Shown here one piece after another: positions 36,731 to 47,038 of a DNA stretch of 64,000 bases. The position numbers and the translations under genes were made by a program. The notes beneath the pieces were generated by a model that saw nothing but the letters and a program-made list of their open reading frames with translations, ran no database searches and was not told where the DNA came from. The stretch comes from Gimesia sp. (GTDB taxonomy: Bacteria; Planctomycetota; Planctomycetia; Planctomycetales; Planctomycetaceae). The stretch's first letter is position 1; the number at the start of each line of letters is the position of its first letter. Where the stretch lies: positions 62,001 through 126,000 of the forward strand of contig PAJV01000064.1 in the NCBI GenBank assembly GCA_002706765.1, given 5' to 3'.

Positions 36731-37776
36731 GTGAGATCACACGCAGACTGCCCGCAGAATGGGAACCGCACCAGGCGACGCTGCTGGCGTTTCCTCATAA
36801 CGGCAATGACTGGCCTGGCAAGTACGAAGTCATCAAGTGGGCGTTCATTGAACTGATCCGCAAGGTGGCCGAGTTCGAACGTGTGCTGTTGATCGTGAAA
36901 AATGACGAACAGCAGCAGAAAGTCACGACGATGCTGGAGCAGGCACACGCAAATACGAAGCAGGTCAAATTTATTCAGCAGAATACGAACCGCAGCTGGA
37001 TGCGTGATTCGGGGCCGATTGTCGTACAGCGGAGTGACGGCAAACGCGAAGCACTGCAGTTCCGCTTTAATGGCTGGGCGAAATATCCCAATCATCGTCT
37101 GGACTGGCAGGTGCCATCAGCGGTTGCGAAATCGCTCAAGTTTCCCGTTACGGAAGTCTGCTACCAGGGACGTCCGGTGGTCCTGGAAGGGGGCGCGATT
37201 GAAGTCAATGGTCGGGGAACTATGATTACGACAGAAGAATGTCTGCTCGATCAAAAGACGCAGGTCCGCAATCCCGATTTCACAAAAGAAGATTATGCTG
37301 CCATCTTTAAAGAATACCTGGGCGTATCGAATGTGATCTGGCTGGGGGACGGCATCGAAGGTGATGATACCCACGGCCACGTGGACGACATCTGCCGCTT
37401 TGTGAATCCGACGACGGTCGTCGCCTGTGTAGAGCCGAACAAAAAAGATGTCAATCATCGCCGCCTGGCACGGAATTTAGAACGTCTGAAAAGTGCCCGC
37501 CTGGAAGATGGCAGCAAACTGAACGTGGTAGAAATGCCCATGCCCGGTCGACTTGATTTCGAAGATTTACGTCTGCCGGCCAGCTATGTCAATTTTCTGG
37601 TGACGAATGGCTGCGTGCTGATGCCGACGTTTAATGATCCTAACGACGCGATCGCTTTGGGTATTCTCAGTGAGCTGTTTCCTGACCGCCGCGTGATCGG
37701 CATTCACGCGGTCGATCTGGTCTGGGGGCTGGGCACGCTGCATTGCCTGAGCCATGAGATTACGGCTGCAGTGTAA
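36727..37776 (+). CDS. aguA: Agmatine deiminase
   Basis: 349 residues, the usual length of bacterial agmatine deiminase (PPAD family). Motifs: LPAEWEPHQATLLAFPHNGNDWP, TNRSWMRDSGPI (substrate Asp), GGAIEVNGRGT, DDTHGHVDD with catalytic His and Asp, and the nucleophile Cys in GLGTLHCLSHE near the C-terminus. It converts agmatine to N-carbamoylputrescine, the substrate of the overlapping aguB product. Together they make putrescine from arginine-derived agmatine. No arginine decarboxylase gene is in the window. Confidence 0.95.
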   Translation: MSEITRRLPAEWEPHQATLLAFPHNGNDWPGKYEVIKWAFIELIRKVAEFERVLLIVKNDEQQQKVTTMLEQAHANTKQVKFIQQNTNRSWMRDSGPIVVQRSDGKREALQFRFNGWAKYPNHRLDWQVPSAVAKSLKFPVTEVCYQGRPVVLEGGAIEVNGRGTMITTEECLLDQKTQVRNPDFTKEDYAAIFKEYLGVSNVIWLGDGIEGDDTHGHVDDICRFVNPTTVVACVEPNKKDVNHRRLARNLERLKSARLEDGSKLNVVEMPMPGRLDFEDLRLPASYVNFLVTNGCVLMPTFNDPNDAIALGILSELFPDRRVIGIHAVDLVWGLGTLHCLSHEITAAV

Positions 37777-37918
37777 TCAATCGTATGATTCACGATCTAT
37801 GATTGAGTTCAGACAGGCACCCAGGTATGATAATTAAGAACGTTTAATTACCTGCTTTTCAGCTGAACCCACCGTGAATTAAGCTCCAGTTTGCCCTCCC
37901 GTTCATAAGGTCGCCACT

Positions 37919-40024
37919 ATGAAACGCCTGCTTGCTTTGACGCTGTCTGGTTTTCTGTCTCTCGTTTCTCTGAGTGCCCCTGCAGCGGAGGATTTGACAG
38001 TTCTGCCACCGCTGGAAGGTACAGCAGCCGAGTCCGGTCTGGTCTATCAGGCTTTGCAAAAGCGAGCGCATGAAGCGTTCGCGAAACGGAAAGAGGTCTA
38101 CGAAAACATTAAAACGCCTGAAGACTGTGAAGCCTACCAGAAGCGGATGAAAGATTTCTTTCAAACGCAGCTCGGCGGGTTTCCGGAACGGACGCCGTTG
38201 AATCCCCGCGTGATCGGAAAACTGAAGGGGGATGGCTTCCGCGTGGAAAACGTGATCTACGAAAGCTGGCCCGGTCATCATGTGACGGCGAATCTGTATC
38301 TGCCTGACAGCAAGCCTCCGTACCCGGGTGTTCTGGTTCCCTGTGGTCACAGTCATAACGGCAAGGCTGCCGCCGCGTATCAGCGGGCCTGTATTCTGCT
38401 GGCAAAAAACGGAATGGCAGCGCTGTGTTACGATCCCATCGGCCAGGGAGAGCGGTACCAGGTGCTGTCTGAAGAGCCGAACGAATTTTTTGCAGGAGGG
38501 AGTCGCTACCGACCGCCGCATCCGCGGGTGCAGTATTATTGTACTGCCGAGCATACACTGTTTTCGGTCAGTTCGATTCCCTTAGGCAGCAATGCGGCCC
38601 GGTATCGGATCTGGGACGGGATGCGGAGTATTGATTACCTGGTGAGTCGTCCGGAGATCGATGCGAAGCGGATTGGCTGCACCGGGAATTCCGGTGGCGG
38701 AACGCTGACGAGTTACATCATGGCGCTGGATGAACGGGTGCAGGCGGCGGCGCCGGTCTGTTATTCGACCATGTATCGTTATCTCATTGATTTCAATGGT
38801 CCCCAGGATGGCGAGCAGAATATCTTCGGCCAGCTCGCCTATGGCATGGATATCTCCGACTATACACTGATGCGTGCTCCCAGGCCGACGCTGATCTGTG
38901 CGGGCACACATGACAGTACTTTTAAAATTGACGGTACCTGGGAACTGTTTCGCGAGGCCAAACGCTTTTATACGCGGATGGGTTATGCAGAACGTGTGGG
39001 GATTATTGAAGCAGATGCCCCCCATGGTTTCACAATCAAATTGCGTGAGGGAGCGGCTCGCTGGATGAACCGCTGGCTGTTGAACAAAGAGAATCCCATT
39101 TTTGAAGTGGCGGATCAGCGGGTCTTTACGGACGAAGAACTGCAGTGCTCGCAATCGGGACAGATTCTGCTCGACGCGGGCGAACGTTCGCTGTTTGCCG
39201 TCAATGAGGAATTGAATCAGCGGCTGGCGGAAGAGCGGGCTGCTTTCTGGAACTCAACAGATTTAAGTACTGCACGGGAAAAAGTGCGTGTGGTCTCCGG
39301 GATTCAGCCACTCGGTTCACTGCCGCATCCCGGATTGAAAACAGCAGGCAGCATCTCGCGCGACGGTTATCAGATCCAGAAGCTGGTCATCACGCCCGAT
39401 CATGCCACTCCTCTGCCGGCACTGCTGTTTCTGCCGGAGTCTCCCACGGGGGACCGTGTTTTATATCTGCACGGTGGTGGCAAACAGGCCGAAGCGAAAG
39501 CAGGCGCTGCGATTGAGCAGTTGGTAAAGCAGGGAGACGTTGTCCTTGCGGTAGATGTCCGCTGTATCGGTGAAACATCGCGGCAGAATAATCGGCGGAT
39601 TGGGTGGTCGCATGGACTGCTCGGGCCGAACTATCATGAGTGCGCGGTCGCGTATCTGCTGGGTGAGTCGATGGTCAAACTGCGTGCGGAAGACATTCTG
39701 GTAGCAGCACGGTTCCTGTCGGAATATCAGTCAGAGCAGAAAACGCAGCCTGTGGTATTGACGGCCATTGGTGAAACGGCGATCCCGGCCCTGCATGCAG
39801 CGGCTCTGGAACCGGGACTGTTCTCAAAAGTGAATCTGAGCCAGATGATCGCTTCCTGGGGAGACGTGGTAAAAACACCGGAAACGCAGAATCAGTTGAT
39901 CAACACGGTGCACGGCGCACTCAAGGTTTATGATCTGCCGAACCTGCTTCAACTGGCGGGCCGTGAGAAAGTCCAGGTCACTCAACCGGCAAGTGTGACT
40001 GCTGAACTGGCGTCTCAGAAGTAA
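37919..40024 (+). CDS. Exported tandem alpha/beta hydrolase
   Basis: 701 residues with a signal peptide (MKRLLALTLSGFLSLVSLSAPAA); AAGG lies 8 bases before the ATG. The first alpha/beta-hydrolase domain (about 120-400) has the nucleophile Ser in GCTGNSGGGT, an Asp in AGTHDSTF and His in DAPHGFT, as in acetyl-xylan-esterase/dienelactone-hydrolase-like enzymes. A second domain (about 490-680) repeats the fold (LLFLPESPTGDRVLYLHGGG, VLAVDVRCIGETS), but its nucleophile position reads AIGETAIP and lacks Ser. Substrate is probably an ester or polysaccharide decoration; this is inferred from family only. Its neighbours downstream are also exported. Confidence 0.82.
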   Translation: MKRLLALTLSGFLSLVSLSAPAAEDLTVLPPLEGTAAESGLVYQALQKRAHEAFAKRKEVYENIKTPEDCEAYQKRMKDFFQTQLGGFPERTPLNPRVIGKLKGDGFRVENVIYESWPGHHVTANLYLPDSKPPYPGVLVPCGHSHNGKAAAAYQRACILLAKNGMAALCYDPIGQGERYQVLSEEPNEFFAGGSRYRPPHPRVQYYCTAEHTLFSVSSIPLGSNAARYRIWDGMRSIDYLVSRPEIDAKRIGCTGNSGGGTLTSYIMALDERVQAAAPVCYSTMYRYLIDFNGPQDGEQNIFGQLAYGMDISDYTLMRAPRPTLICAGTHDSTFKIDGTWELFREAKRFYTRMGYAERVGIIEADAPHGFTIKLREGAARWMNRWLLNKENPIFEVADQRVFTDEELQCSQSGQILLDAGERSLFAVNEELNQRLAEERAAFWNSTDLSTAREKVRVVSGIQPLGSLPHPGLKTAGSISRDGYQIQKLVITPDHATPLPALLFLPESPTGDRVLYLHGGGKQAEAKAGAAIEQLVKQGDVVLAVDVRCIGETSRQNNRRIGWSHGLLGPNYHECAVAYLLGESMVKLRAEDILVAARFLSEYQSEQKTQPVVLTAIGETAIPALHAAALEPGLFSKVNLSQMIASWGDVVKTPETQNQLINTVHGALKVYDLPNLLQLAGREKVQVTQPASVTAELASQK

Positions 40025-40165
40025 ATCGGGACCCTGTCTTAACAACCTTAAACAGGTCTCTCACCATGAGTCTCGCTGGACAATGCCTGCTGCGCCCTTA
40101 ATAATGGCTGTTCCGGTCTTATTATTAATTAATTGCAGAACTTGCGCTCAATGGGAGAATTTTAG

Positions 40166-42484
40166 ATGCAATCGCTGACTCGACGGATGGCTTTGAAACT
40201 GTTTGCTGCGGGAACGACATTTCTGGGCTTCAAAAAACCAGGAGTCCTGCAGGCAGATGAGAAAACAGTGGCAGGTTCTGTCGCAGGACGCTGGAAAAAA
40301 ACACACGACCGGGTCTGGCTGGGCGAAGAATTCTGGGCCAATCCGATGGAGGACTGGCGGATTAAAGAGGGAGCCGCCGAATGCCTGTCGACCGGAGGCA
40401 GCCGTAACATTCAACTGGTCACACATCAGCTGACGAATCCCGAGGCACCGTTCAGGATGTCCGTACATGTGAGTCAGCATGAAGTCAAACAGCAGGATGG
40501 TGGCGTTGGGTTTCGAGTGGGAGTGAAAAGCGATATTAACGAATACCGCAGCAACTGCTTTGCCAAAGGGGGCATCAAGGCCGGCGTTGTTGCCGGCGAA
40601 ATGGTGCTGGGCAACAAACAGCAGAAACTGACGCAACCAGCGGACATGAAAAACTGTGTGCTGACCTTGATCGGCAAACCGGAGGGGGAAAAGTATTCAC
40701 TGACCTTAATCGTATCCAGCCCCGAGTCGGATAAGCCGCTGGGGACGCTGACGCAGACCTTTCCTCCCCAGGCGCTGCTGGGCAATGTGGCGGTGGTCAG
40801 CAATTTCGATCCCCGCTTCAATCGAAAGATCGGTGCCCGCTACCGTTTCAGCGACTGGTCGGTGACAGGCGATGCGTTTACTGTCACTCCCGAACACAAA
40901 TTCGGTCCCATTTTATGGTCGCAGTACTCACTCAGTGATTCGCGCAGCGACGATGGTTTCGTGATGAAGATCACGGCTCTGACCGGTCCTCTGGGTGAGC
41001 AGGACAACAAGGACGTGGAATTGTTCATCAAACAGGCCGACGACTGGAAGTCCCTGGGAACCGCCGCCCTGGATACCGACGCATGGACGGCGACCTTCCG
41101 TGTTCCCAACTGGAATGAGAAAGAGGCAACGCCTTTCAAACTGGTTTACCGGGAAAAACTGACCGATGGAACCGAAGTGCCCGCCGAGCGAACCGGCATC
41201 ATCCGGGCGAATCCGGAAGGACGTCCGTTGAAACTGGGAGCGCTGACCTGCCAGAAGGATTACGGGTTTCCCTATGAGCCTGTGGCAAACAATCTGCTGA
41301 AAGTCGATCCGGATCTGCTCTACTTTTCTGGCGATCAGCTGTATGAAGATCATGGCGGTTTTGGCCTGATTCGCGATCCTGCGGCACCGGCGATTCTGAA
41401 TTACCTGCGTAAGTTCTACATGTACGGCTGGGCCTTTGGTGAAGCGATGCGGGATCGTCCTGTCATCTGCCTTCCCGATGACCATGACGTGTTCCACGGA
41501 AATCTCTGGGGTGAGGGCGGTGCCAAGATGAAAGAGGGCACCACATCTTCAGCCGGTGGCTATCGGGAACCGGCGCGGATGGTGAATGTCGTTCACAAGA
41601 CGTGTACCGCGCATCATCCTGATTATGCTGATCCGACTCCCTGCAAGCAGAATATCAGCGTCTACTATGGCGATATGGTGTATGGTGGCGTAAGTTTTGC
41701 CATCATTGCCGACCGACAGTTCAAGAGCGGTCCCGAGCATGTGGAAACGGGCAGCGGCCGGGCCGACCATGTAATGGATCCCAACTTTGATACGTCGGTT
41801 CTTGATAAACCAGGACTGGTTCTATTGGGTGAGCGCCAGGAAAAATTCCTCGAACGCTGGTGTGATGACTGGCGGGCACACAATATTAAAGTCCTCTTCA
41901 GCCAGACCGTGTTTGCCGGCGTCGCCACACATCATGGCGGCTATGATGGTTATCTGAAAGCCGACCTGGATTGTGGCAGCTGGCCTCAGACCGCCCGGAA
42001 CCGTACGGTCCAGATCATCCGAAAGGGAATGCCGTTACACATCAACGGGGATCAGCATTTGACATCGCTGTCACAGTATGGATCCGACGCACAGCGGGAC
42101 AGTTGCTGGTCATTCTGTACGCCTGCGATCTCAGCCGGTTATCCGCGCTGGTGGCGGCCCGATGAAGTGGGGATGCCTCACGAAAACCGTCCGCAGCATG
42201 GACTGGCAAATACAGGTGAATTCATCGATGGTTTCGGGAATAAAGTGTATGTCTACGCTGTGGGGAATCCGGAACCGGCTTCTGAAAAGAATCGTTACGA
42301 TCTGGCCCATCAAAAGGGGAGCGGGTTCGGACTGGTGCTGATAGATCCTGAAAAGAAAACGTATACCCTGAACAGTTTCCGCTTCCTGGTGGATGCGACC
42401 GACGGGAAAACGGCGAATCAGTTCCCCGGCTGGCCTGTGACGATTCACCAGAAAGAAAATGGTGGCGATAATCTGATTCAGTAA
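40166..42484 (+). CDS. PhoD-like metallophosphatase, Tat-type signal
   Basis: 772 residues. The N-terminus [14 protein letters not shown] resembles a twin-arginine signal. Residues about 40-240 form a beta-rich domain. The catalytic part has the PhoD/calcineurin pattern: [66 protein letters not shown] and LHINGDQH. It is predicted to hydrolyse phosphate esters outside the cytoplasm with metal ions. GGAG lies 8 bases before the ATG. The insertion around residues 440-520 is longer than in Bacillus PhoD. Confidence 0.85.
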   Translation: MQSLTRRMALKLFAAGTTFLGFKKPGVLQADEKTVAGSVAGRWKKTHDRVWLGEEFWANPMEDWRIKEGAAECLSTGGSRNIQLVTHQLTNPEAPFRMSVHVSQHEVKQQDGGVGFRVGVKSDINEYRSNCFAKGGIKAGVVAGEMVLGNKQQKLTQPADMKNCVLTLIGKPEGEKYSLTLIVSSPESDKPLGTLTQTFPPQALLGNVAVVSNFDPRFNRKIGARYRFSDWSVTGDAFTVTPEHKFGPILWSQYSLSDSRSDDGFVMKITALTGPLGEQDNKDVELFIKQADDWKSLGTAALDTDAWTATFRVPNWNEKEATPFKLVYREKLTDGTEVPAERTGIIRANPEGRPLKLGALTCQKDYGFPYEPVANNLLKVDPDLLYFSGDQLYEDHGGFGLIRDPAAPAILNYLRKFYMYGWAFGEAMRDRPVICLPDDHDVFHGNLWGEGGAKMKEGTTSSAGGYREPARMVNVVHKTCTAHHPDYADPTPCKQNISVYYGDMVYGGVSFAIIADRQFKSGPEHVETGSGRADHVMDPNFDTSVLDKPGLVLLGERQEKFLERWCDDWRAHNIKVLFSQTVFAGVATHHGGYDGYLKADLDCGSWPQTARNRTVQIIRKGMPLHINGDQHLTSLSQYGSDAQRDSCWSFCTPAISAGYPRWWRPDEVGMPHENRPQHGLANTGEFIDGFGNKVYVYAVGNPEPASEKNRYDLAHQKGSGFGLVLIDPEKKTYTLNSFRFLVDATDGKTANQFPGWPVTIHQKENGGDNLIQ

Positions 42485-42542
42485 ACAGATTCTGCGAATT
42501 TGACTTCTCTTTTTTAACCCGCCGGTGTCAGGAGATGGAGCG

Positions 42543-43874
42543 ATGTGGAAATGTTTTGCGGTAACAGCTGCCCTGTTGGTTCAGTTTACTTCCGTTTCTT
42601 TTGCGCAGACGCGTGAAGAGAAAGTCAAACAGGATCGTGCACATGTGGAGTCAACCGGTTACTGGATCTATAATGATCTGGAGCAGGGCTTCCAGGAGGC
42701 AACAAAGTCGAATAAGCCACTGCTGGTTGTTCTGCGCTGTATTCCCTGCGAAGAATGTGTGAAGCTGGATGAACAGCTGATGGAGCAGGATCAGAGTCTC
42801 AAGCCGCTGATGGATCAGTTTGTCCGCGTGCGTCTGATTTCCACCAACGGCCTGGACCTCTCGCTGTTTCAATTTGACTACGATCAGTCGTTCGCCGTAT
42901 TCATGTTGAATCCTGACCGGACAATTTACGGGCGATTTGGAACGCGATCACACCGCACGATGTGGTCGGAAGATGTTTCCATCACCGGTTTGCGAAAAGC
43001 CATTGCAGGCGCTCTGGAACTGCATAAGAACTATGAGAGTGTAAAAGCTTCGCTGGCGGGAAAACGGGGGACAAAGCCTCTGGTTGCCTCGCCGGAAAAG
43101 TTTCCGTTGCTGGCAGGTAAATATAACTCGCGAATCAACGAGAAGCAGAACATTGTGAAAAGCTGTATCCACTGCCACCAGATTGGCGATGCCCAGCGCG
43201 ATTATTATCTACGCGATCAAAAACCGTTGCCTGATCAGATTCTGTTTTCTTACCCGCATCCCAAAATACTGGGGCTCATTCTCGACCCGCAGGAAAAAGC
43301 GACAGTGCAGAAAGTCGCTGCCGGTTCCATCGCTGCACAGGCCGGTTTTAAGCCGGGAGAGCATATTATCACTCTGGAAGGTCAGCCGTTACTTTCGATT
43401 GCCGACATCCAGTGGGTGCTGCAGCATGCGAAACAGACAGATCAGCTGGCGGCCCGCGTCAATCGCGGCGGGCAGGAACTTGATCTGACGATTGATCTCC
43501 CCAAAGGCTGGAGACGCAAGGATGATCTTTCCTGGCGCGTGAGCAGCTGGCCTTTGAGGCGTATGGTGCTGGGGGGAGCTGTACTGGAAGAAGCGACGCG
43601 GGAGGAACGCAAACAGATCGGACTGACAATGGCATCACCTGACATGACGCTCCGCATCAAACACCTGGGTCAGTACGGTGCGCATGCAGCGGCAAAGAAG
43701 GCTGGTTTCCGGAAAGGGGATCTGATCCTTTCCTACAATGGCAGAAAAGATCTGAAGCGAGAGACTGATCTGCTGGCGTATGGAGTGAACGAATTGAAGC
43801 CGGGCGAATCGGTTCCGGTGACGGTGCTGCGTGACGGGAAACAGCTGGAAATGTATCTGCCCCGCCAGGAATAA
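42543..43874 (+). CDS. Exported thioredoxin-fold protein with CxxCH heme-like motif and two PDZ domains
   Basis: 443 residues from the ATG at 42543 (AGGAG 8 bases upstream; a GTG at 42525 is the alternative). A signal peptide ends near FAQ22. Residues about 40-165 resemble a thioredoxin fold with C66-I-P-C69-E-E-C72. Residues 208-212 are CIHCH, a c-type heme attachment motif, in SCIHCHQIGDA. PDZ domains follow (about 255-330 with QAGFKPGEHIITLEG, and about 360-443 with KAGFRKGDLILSYNG). It could be a periplasmic redox or protein-quality factor; the substrate is unknown. It follows the phosphatase by 58 bp. Confidence 0.82.
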   Translation: MWKCFAVTAALLVQFTSVSFAQTREEKVKQDRAHVESTGYWIYNDLEQGFQEATKSNKPLLVVLRCIPCEECVKLDEQLMEQDQSLKPLMDQFVRVRLISTNGLDLSLFQFDYDQSFAVFMLNPDRTIYGRFGTRSHRTMWSEDVSITGLRKAIAGALELHKNYESVKASLAGKRGTKPLVASPEKFPLLAGKYNSRINEKQNIVKSCIHCHQIGDAQRDYYLRDQKPLPDQILFSYPHPKILGLILDPQEKATVQKVAAGSIAAQAGFKPGEHIITLEGQPLLSIADIQWVLQHAKQTDQLAARVNRGGQELDLTIDLPKGWRRKDDLSWRVSSWPLRRMVLGGAVLEEATREERKQIGLTMASPDMTLRIKHLGQYGAHAAAKKAGFRKGDLILSYNGRKDLKRETDLLAYGVNELKPGESVPVTVLRDGKQLEMYLPRQE

Positions 43875-43901
43875 GTTCTCACGCTCACTCGTCTGACGGG
43901 T

Positions 43902-44807
43902 TCATCGCCAGGTCAGCGTTTTTGTCTGTCGGTTCCAGGCGTGGTCTTCGATATTCGTGCGCGTGGTTAAGGTAACTCCTGTAGGCGTGAGCTGCGCAAC
44001 GGTCCAGCCTGTAGTAGAATGATCGGGATTGGCGACATAGGAAGTGGCCGGCGTATTGATAATGTGGATGCCTTTGTGCGCGGCATTGCTGCGATGATGA
44101 ATGTGCCCGTGGATGTAGGCTTTGACCTGCGGCCGCGCGACGAGTAATTCCCAGAGTGCTTCCGAATCAGTCAGTCCGCCCGGGAAATGGACCGGGTCAC
44201 CGCCCAGTCGCGGGTTATGATGGGTGACGATGATGGCCGGTTTGTCCGCATGCGCGTCGAGTGCGTCGGCCAGCCAGATACGTTGTTCTTTCCCGAGCGT
44301 ACCCTGGGTGACCATCGTTTTGTGCAGTGAATCGAGCAGGAAGAAGTTGGCGTACTTTGTCTGCACGACGGAGATATGTCGCGACTTAACAGGAAGCGCA
44401 GCGGGTCTCTGTTCCTGCATCACTTCATAAAAGACATCGCGTTCATCGTGATTGCCCAGTGTGAGGTGTGTATCAATTCTGGCTTCCTGCAGTGGCTGAA
44501 TCAGTCTGGCGAAGTGTTTATAATCGCCGGGTTGACCATCGCGCAGGGCCAGATCACCGTTAATCAGAACGCACGCGGGTTTTTGAGGAAGTTCCACCAG
44601 TTCACCGACGATCTCCCGCAGATGGGTGGGGATGGGAGAGTTCGCGGGATGCTTTTCGCCGATGTGGGTATCATTCAATATATAGACGATATCAGATTGC
44701 TGATCGCTCTGTTCCTTTGCCAGCAGGCCACTGGAACAGGTGACAAAGCCGGCTCCCAAAGTGAAAAGGAACTGACGTCGATTCTGCGCGGGTAGATGGA
44801 CGGGCAT
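43902..44807 (-). CDS. Calcineurin-like metallophosphoesterase, Tat signal
   Basis: 301 residues from the ATG at 44807, with GGGAG 7 bases upstream; the frame is open to 44855. The N-terminus NRRQFLFTLGAGFVTC is a Tat/lipobox-like signal. Metal-binding motifs: YILNDTHIGE (D-x-H), LINGDLALRDG (GD), LTLGNHDERD (GNHD), IVTHHNPRLGG and YIHGHIHHRS (GHxH). It hydrolyses a phosphoester outside the cytoplasm. It ends the sulfatase run and converges with the thioredoxin-PDZ gene. Confidence 0.9.
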   Translation of the reverse strand: MPVHLPAQNRRQFLFTLGAGFVTCSSGLLAKEQSDQQSDIVYILNDTHIGEKHPANSPIPTHLREIVGELVELPQKPACVLINGDLALRDGQPGDYKHFARLIQPLQEARIDTHLTLGNHDERDVFYEVMQEQRPAALPVKSRHISVVQTKYANFFLLDSLHKTMVTQGTLGKEQRIWLADALDAHADKPAIIVTHHNPRLGGDPVHFPGGLTDSEALWELLVARPQVKAYIHGHIHHRSNAAHKGIHIINTPATSYVANPDHSTTGWTVAQLTPTGVTLTTRTNIEDHAWNRQTKTLTWR

Positions 44808-44908
44808 GGCAGGACTCCCTGTATTGGATGATTTCGGGCAGGATGAATTCAGCAATTTGCTTTTATTATCGTAAACAACGGGTCCACTGTGTGAAACCGA
44901 AACTTGAG

Positions 44909-45529
44909 TTAATTTTGGGTGAGTGTGGATGTTGGTTCGAGCAGATACAGTGATTCGCGGCCCATGCGTTCGCAGATTCCCAGTGCTTCCGAGAAAGGGA
45001 TATCCAGTCGTTCGACGCGATCAGGCGACATGAAAACAACCCAGCCGGACCAGGGATCCGGGGAACCGGGCAGATAAACAGAGACCAGCTTATCGTTCGT
45101 GCGTTCGGCTTCAAAGGCGATGCGGGTCATGTCATCCAGGCGAACGAGAACGGGCAGCATCTCCGGTCTGTTGTGATCGCCGCCGATACTGCCTTTCAGT
45201 TGCTCGCGGTAGATGGCGTAGCGGGGGAAGAGCAGGATCAGGTTCTTCTCAATCAATCGGGACAGGCTTCTCCCGATCGACCAGCGGGCCACCAGGCCGG
45301 CGGCAAAACACATCAGCAGCACGATACCCAGTGCGAGGCCAATCAGCAGGGTGATGCCGGCAGGCGTTTTCACGGGAATGTACTCGGAGAGGAACGTGGC
45401 GATGGAGAGCACGATGGGTACGATCTGTCCGACGAGCGCACCTATCACAATTAGGGGTAACAGAAAGATCAGACCGCCGATCGCGGTGGTTTTCAGGAAG
45501 CCGAAACTTTTTATAACGTGCTGTGACAT
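44909..45529 (-). CDS. DUF502 membrane protein
   Basis: 206 residues from the ATG at 45529; the frame begins at 45550. Two transmembrane helices (LKTTAIGGLIFLLPLIVIGALVG and AGITLLIGLALGIVLLMCFAAGLVA) precede the DUF502 core, with RLDDMTRIAFEAERTNDKLVSVYLPGSPDPWSGWVVFM. DUF502 proteins are membrane proteins of unknown function in many bacteria. It lies 35 bp downstream of the sulfatase gene. A functional link is not evident. Confidence 0.88.
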   Translation of the reverse strand: MSQHVIKSFGFLKTTAIGGLIFLLPLIVIGALVGQIVPIVLSIATFLSEYIPVKTPAGITLLIGLALGIVLLMCFAAGLVARWSIGRSLSRLIEKNLILLFPRYAIYREQLKGSIGGDHNRPEMLPVLVRLDDMTRIAFEAERTNDKLVSVYLPGSPDPWSGWVVFMSPDRVERLDIPFSEALGICERMGRESLYLLEPTSTLTQN

Positions 45530-45564
45530 GTCGGATCGTCTTTGCTGCAAAAATAGTTGTGAGT

Positions 45565-46950
45565 TCAGGGATTGGTTGATTCTGCCTGAGGCGTCAGTGT
45601 TTTCACAAGCGCATCACGGCGTTTCTGGAGTTCTGTCCGTTTCGCAGCCTGGGTTTGAATCAGGTTCTGTTTTTCGTGGGGATCGGTTTTGAGATCGAAC
45701 AGAAATTCTTCGCCGGCAGCATCTTCGATGTATTTCCAGTCTCCCTGCCTTAACGCAGACCAGCGTCCCCGTTTCAGTTCGGCGTGGGAGCCGAGTTGCC
45801 AGTACAGTTCCCTGCTACCGACGGGTGTCTGGCCGGTCAGGAGTCCGGAGATGTCTTTTCCATCCAGGGTGAGCCCCCCTGTTTCCACATTGGCGAAATG
45901 ACAGATGGTCGGGAACAGGTCCAGGGCCCAGGCGACTTCATTTGTTTCCGTTGCTGCTTTGATTTTTCCCGGCCAGCGGATGATGCAGGGCACACGAATA
46001 CCACCTTCAAACAGTGTCGCCTTGGCACCGCGAAAAGGCTGATTATTGCCGCCATAAACATAGTCGCCGCCGTGATCGGTCATGAAAATAACCAGCGTAT
46101 TCTGATCCAGACCGTTATTTTTCAGTGAAGTCATGACGCGTCCGATGCCATCATCGAGGGCAACCGTCATGGCGGCGAACTCGCGACGGACTTTATCTTT
46201 GATGGTTCCAACCCGTTTTAAATCATCACCGCGGGCCTGCATGATATTCACGGGGCTCTGATCGCCGGGGGACCAGCCTTTGCCGAAATGGGGCGCATTG
46301 TAGGACAGGAACAGAAAGAACGGTTTATCTGTCGTCTGCTGATCTTTCAGAAAGTGTTCTGCTTCTTCGGTGATGAGATCGGTAGCGTAGCCATTCTCGG
46401 AGACATGACGCTGGTTGTGATACCAGTCGGGGATATTGCCATAGGTCATCGTGAAGTAATCGATGCAGCCGCCGGTATGTCCGCGAAACAGGTCAAAACC
46501 ATGCGCGGTGGGCAGAAAGGATTCCGTGCCATGCCCCAGATGCCATTTGCCGATCAGTGCGGTCCGGTAGCCGTTCTGCTGCAGGACCTCGCCGATGGTG
46601 GTTTCGCCGGGTTGAATGCCGCGCTGCTGATCGATATCGCTCATAAACATCAATGCGCCCAGCAGTTGATCTTGCGAGCGTGTCGGATTGCGGCCCGTCA
46701 GGATTCCGAAGCGGGAAGGCGTGCAGATTGCGGAAGCGGAATAGTACTGGCGAAACAGCAATCCCTCTTTCGCCAGTTGATCTATGTGGGGGGTTGGGAT
46801 TTCACTGCCGTAACAGCCGACATCGTTGATGCCCTGATCGTCGGTGAAAATAATCAGCACGTTGGGCCGTTCCGCTGCCTGCAAGGGAGAGCAGAATGCG
46901 AACAGAGCGAAAACCAACATGAGAATAGAGCGACGGGGTGTATTTAACAT
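45565..46950 (-). CDS. Exported type I sulfatase
   Basis: 461 residues from the ATG at 46950 with AGGA 5 bases upstream; the longer frame to 47070 lacks a signal peptide. The signal peptide is followed by RPNVLIIFTDDQG (metal-binding Asp pair, 37-38) and the modification motif C76-T-P-S-R80 in SAICTPSRFGILTGR, which is converted to formylglycine. GKWHLGHG and FMTDHGGDYVYGG complete the active site. It removes sulfate esters, probably from a marine polysaccharide. It is encoded with the DUF1501 and DUF1549/1553 genes, a frequent planctomycete arrangement. Confidence 0.93.
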   Translation of the reverse strand: MLNTPRRSILMLVFALFAFCSPLQAAERPNVLIIFTDDQGINDVGCYGSEIPTPHIDQLAKEGLLFRQYYSASAICTPSRFGILTGRNPTRSQDQLLGALMFMSDIDQQRGIQPGETTIGEVLQQNGYRTALIGKWHLGHGTESFLPTAHGFDLFRGHTGGCIDYFTMTYGNIPDWYHNQRHVSENGYATDLITEEAEHFLKDQQTTDKPFFLFLSYNAPHFGKGWSPGDQSPVNIMQARGDDLKRVGTIKDKVRREFAAMTVALDDGIGRVMTSLKNNGLDQNTLVIFMTDHGGDYVYGGNNQPFRGAKATLFEGGIRVPCIIRWPGKIKAATETNEVAWALDLFPTICHFANVETGGLTLDGKDISGLLTGQTPVGSRELYWQLGSHAELKRGRWSALRQGDWKYIEDAAGEEFLFDLKTDPHEKQNLIQTQAAKRTELQKRRDALVKTLTPQAESTNP

Positions 46951-47038
46951 CGAATTCCTGCCAGAGTGAGTGAAATCAACCAGAGGACGAAAGAGGTTCG
47001 TAGCATGGTCACTCACTATTGTGCATGAAAAGCGACTG

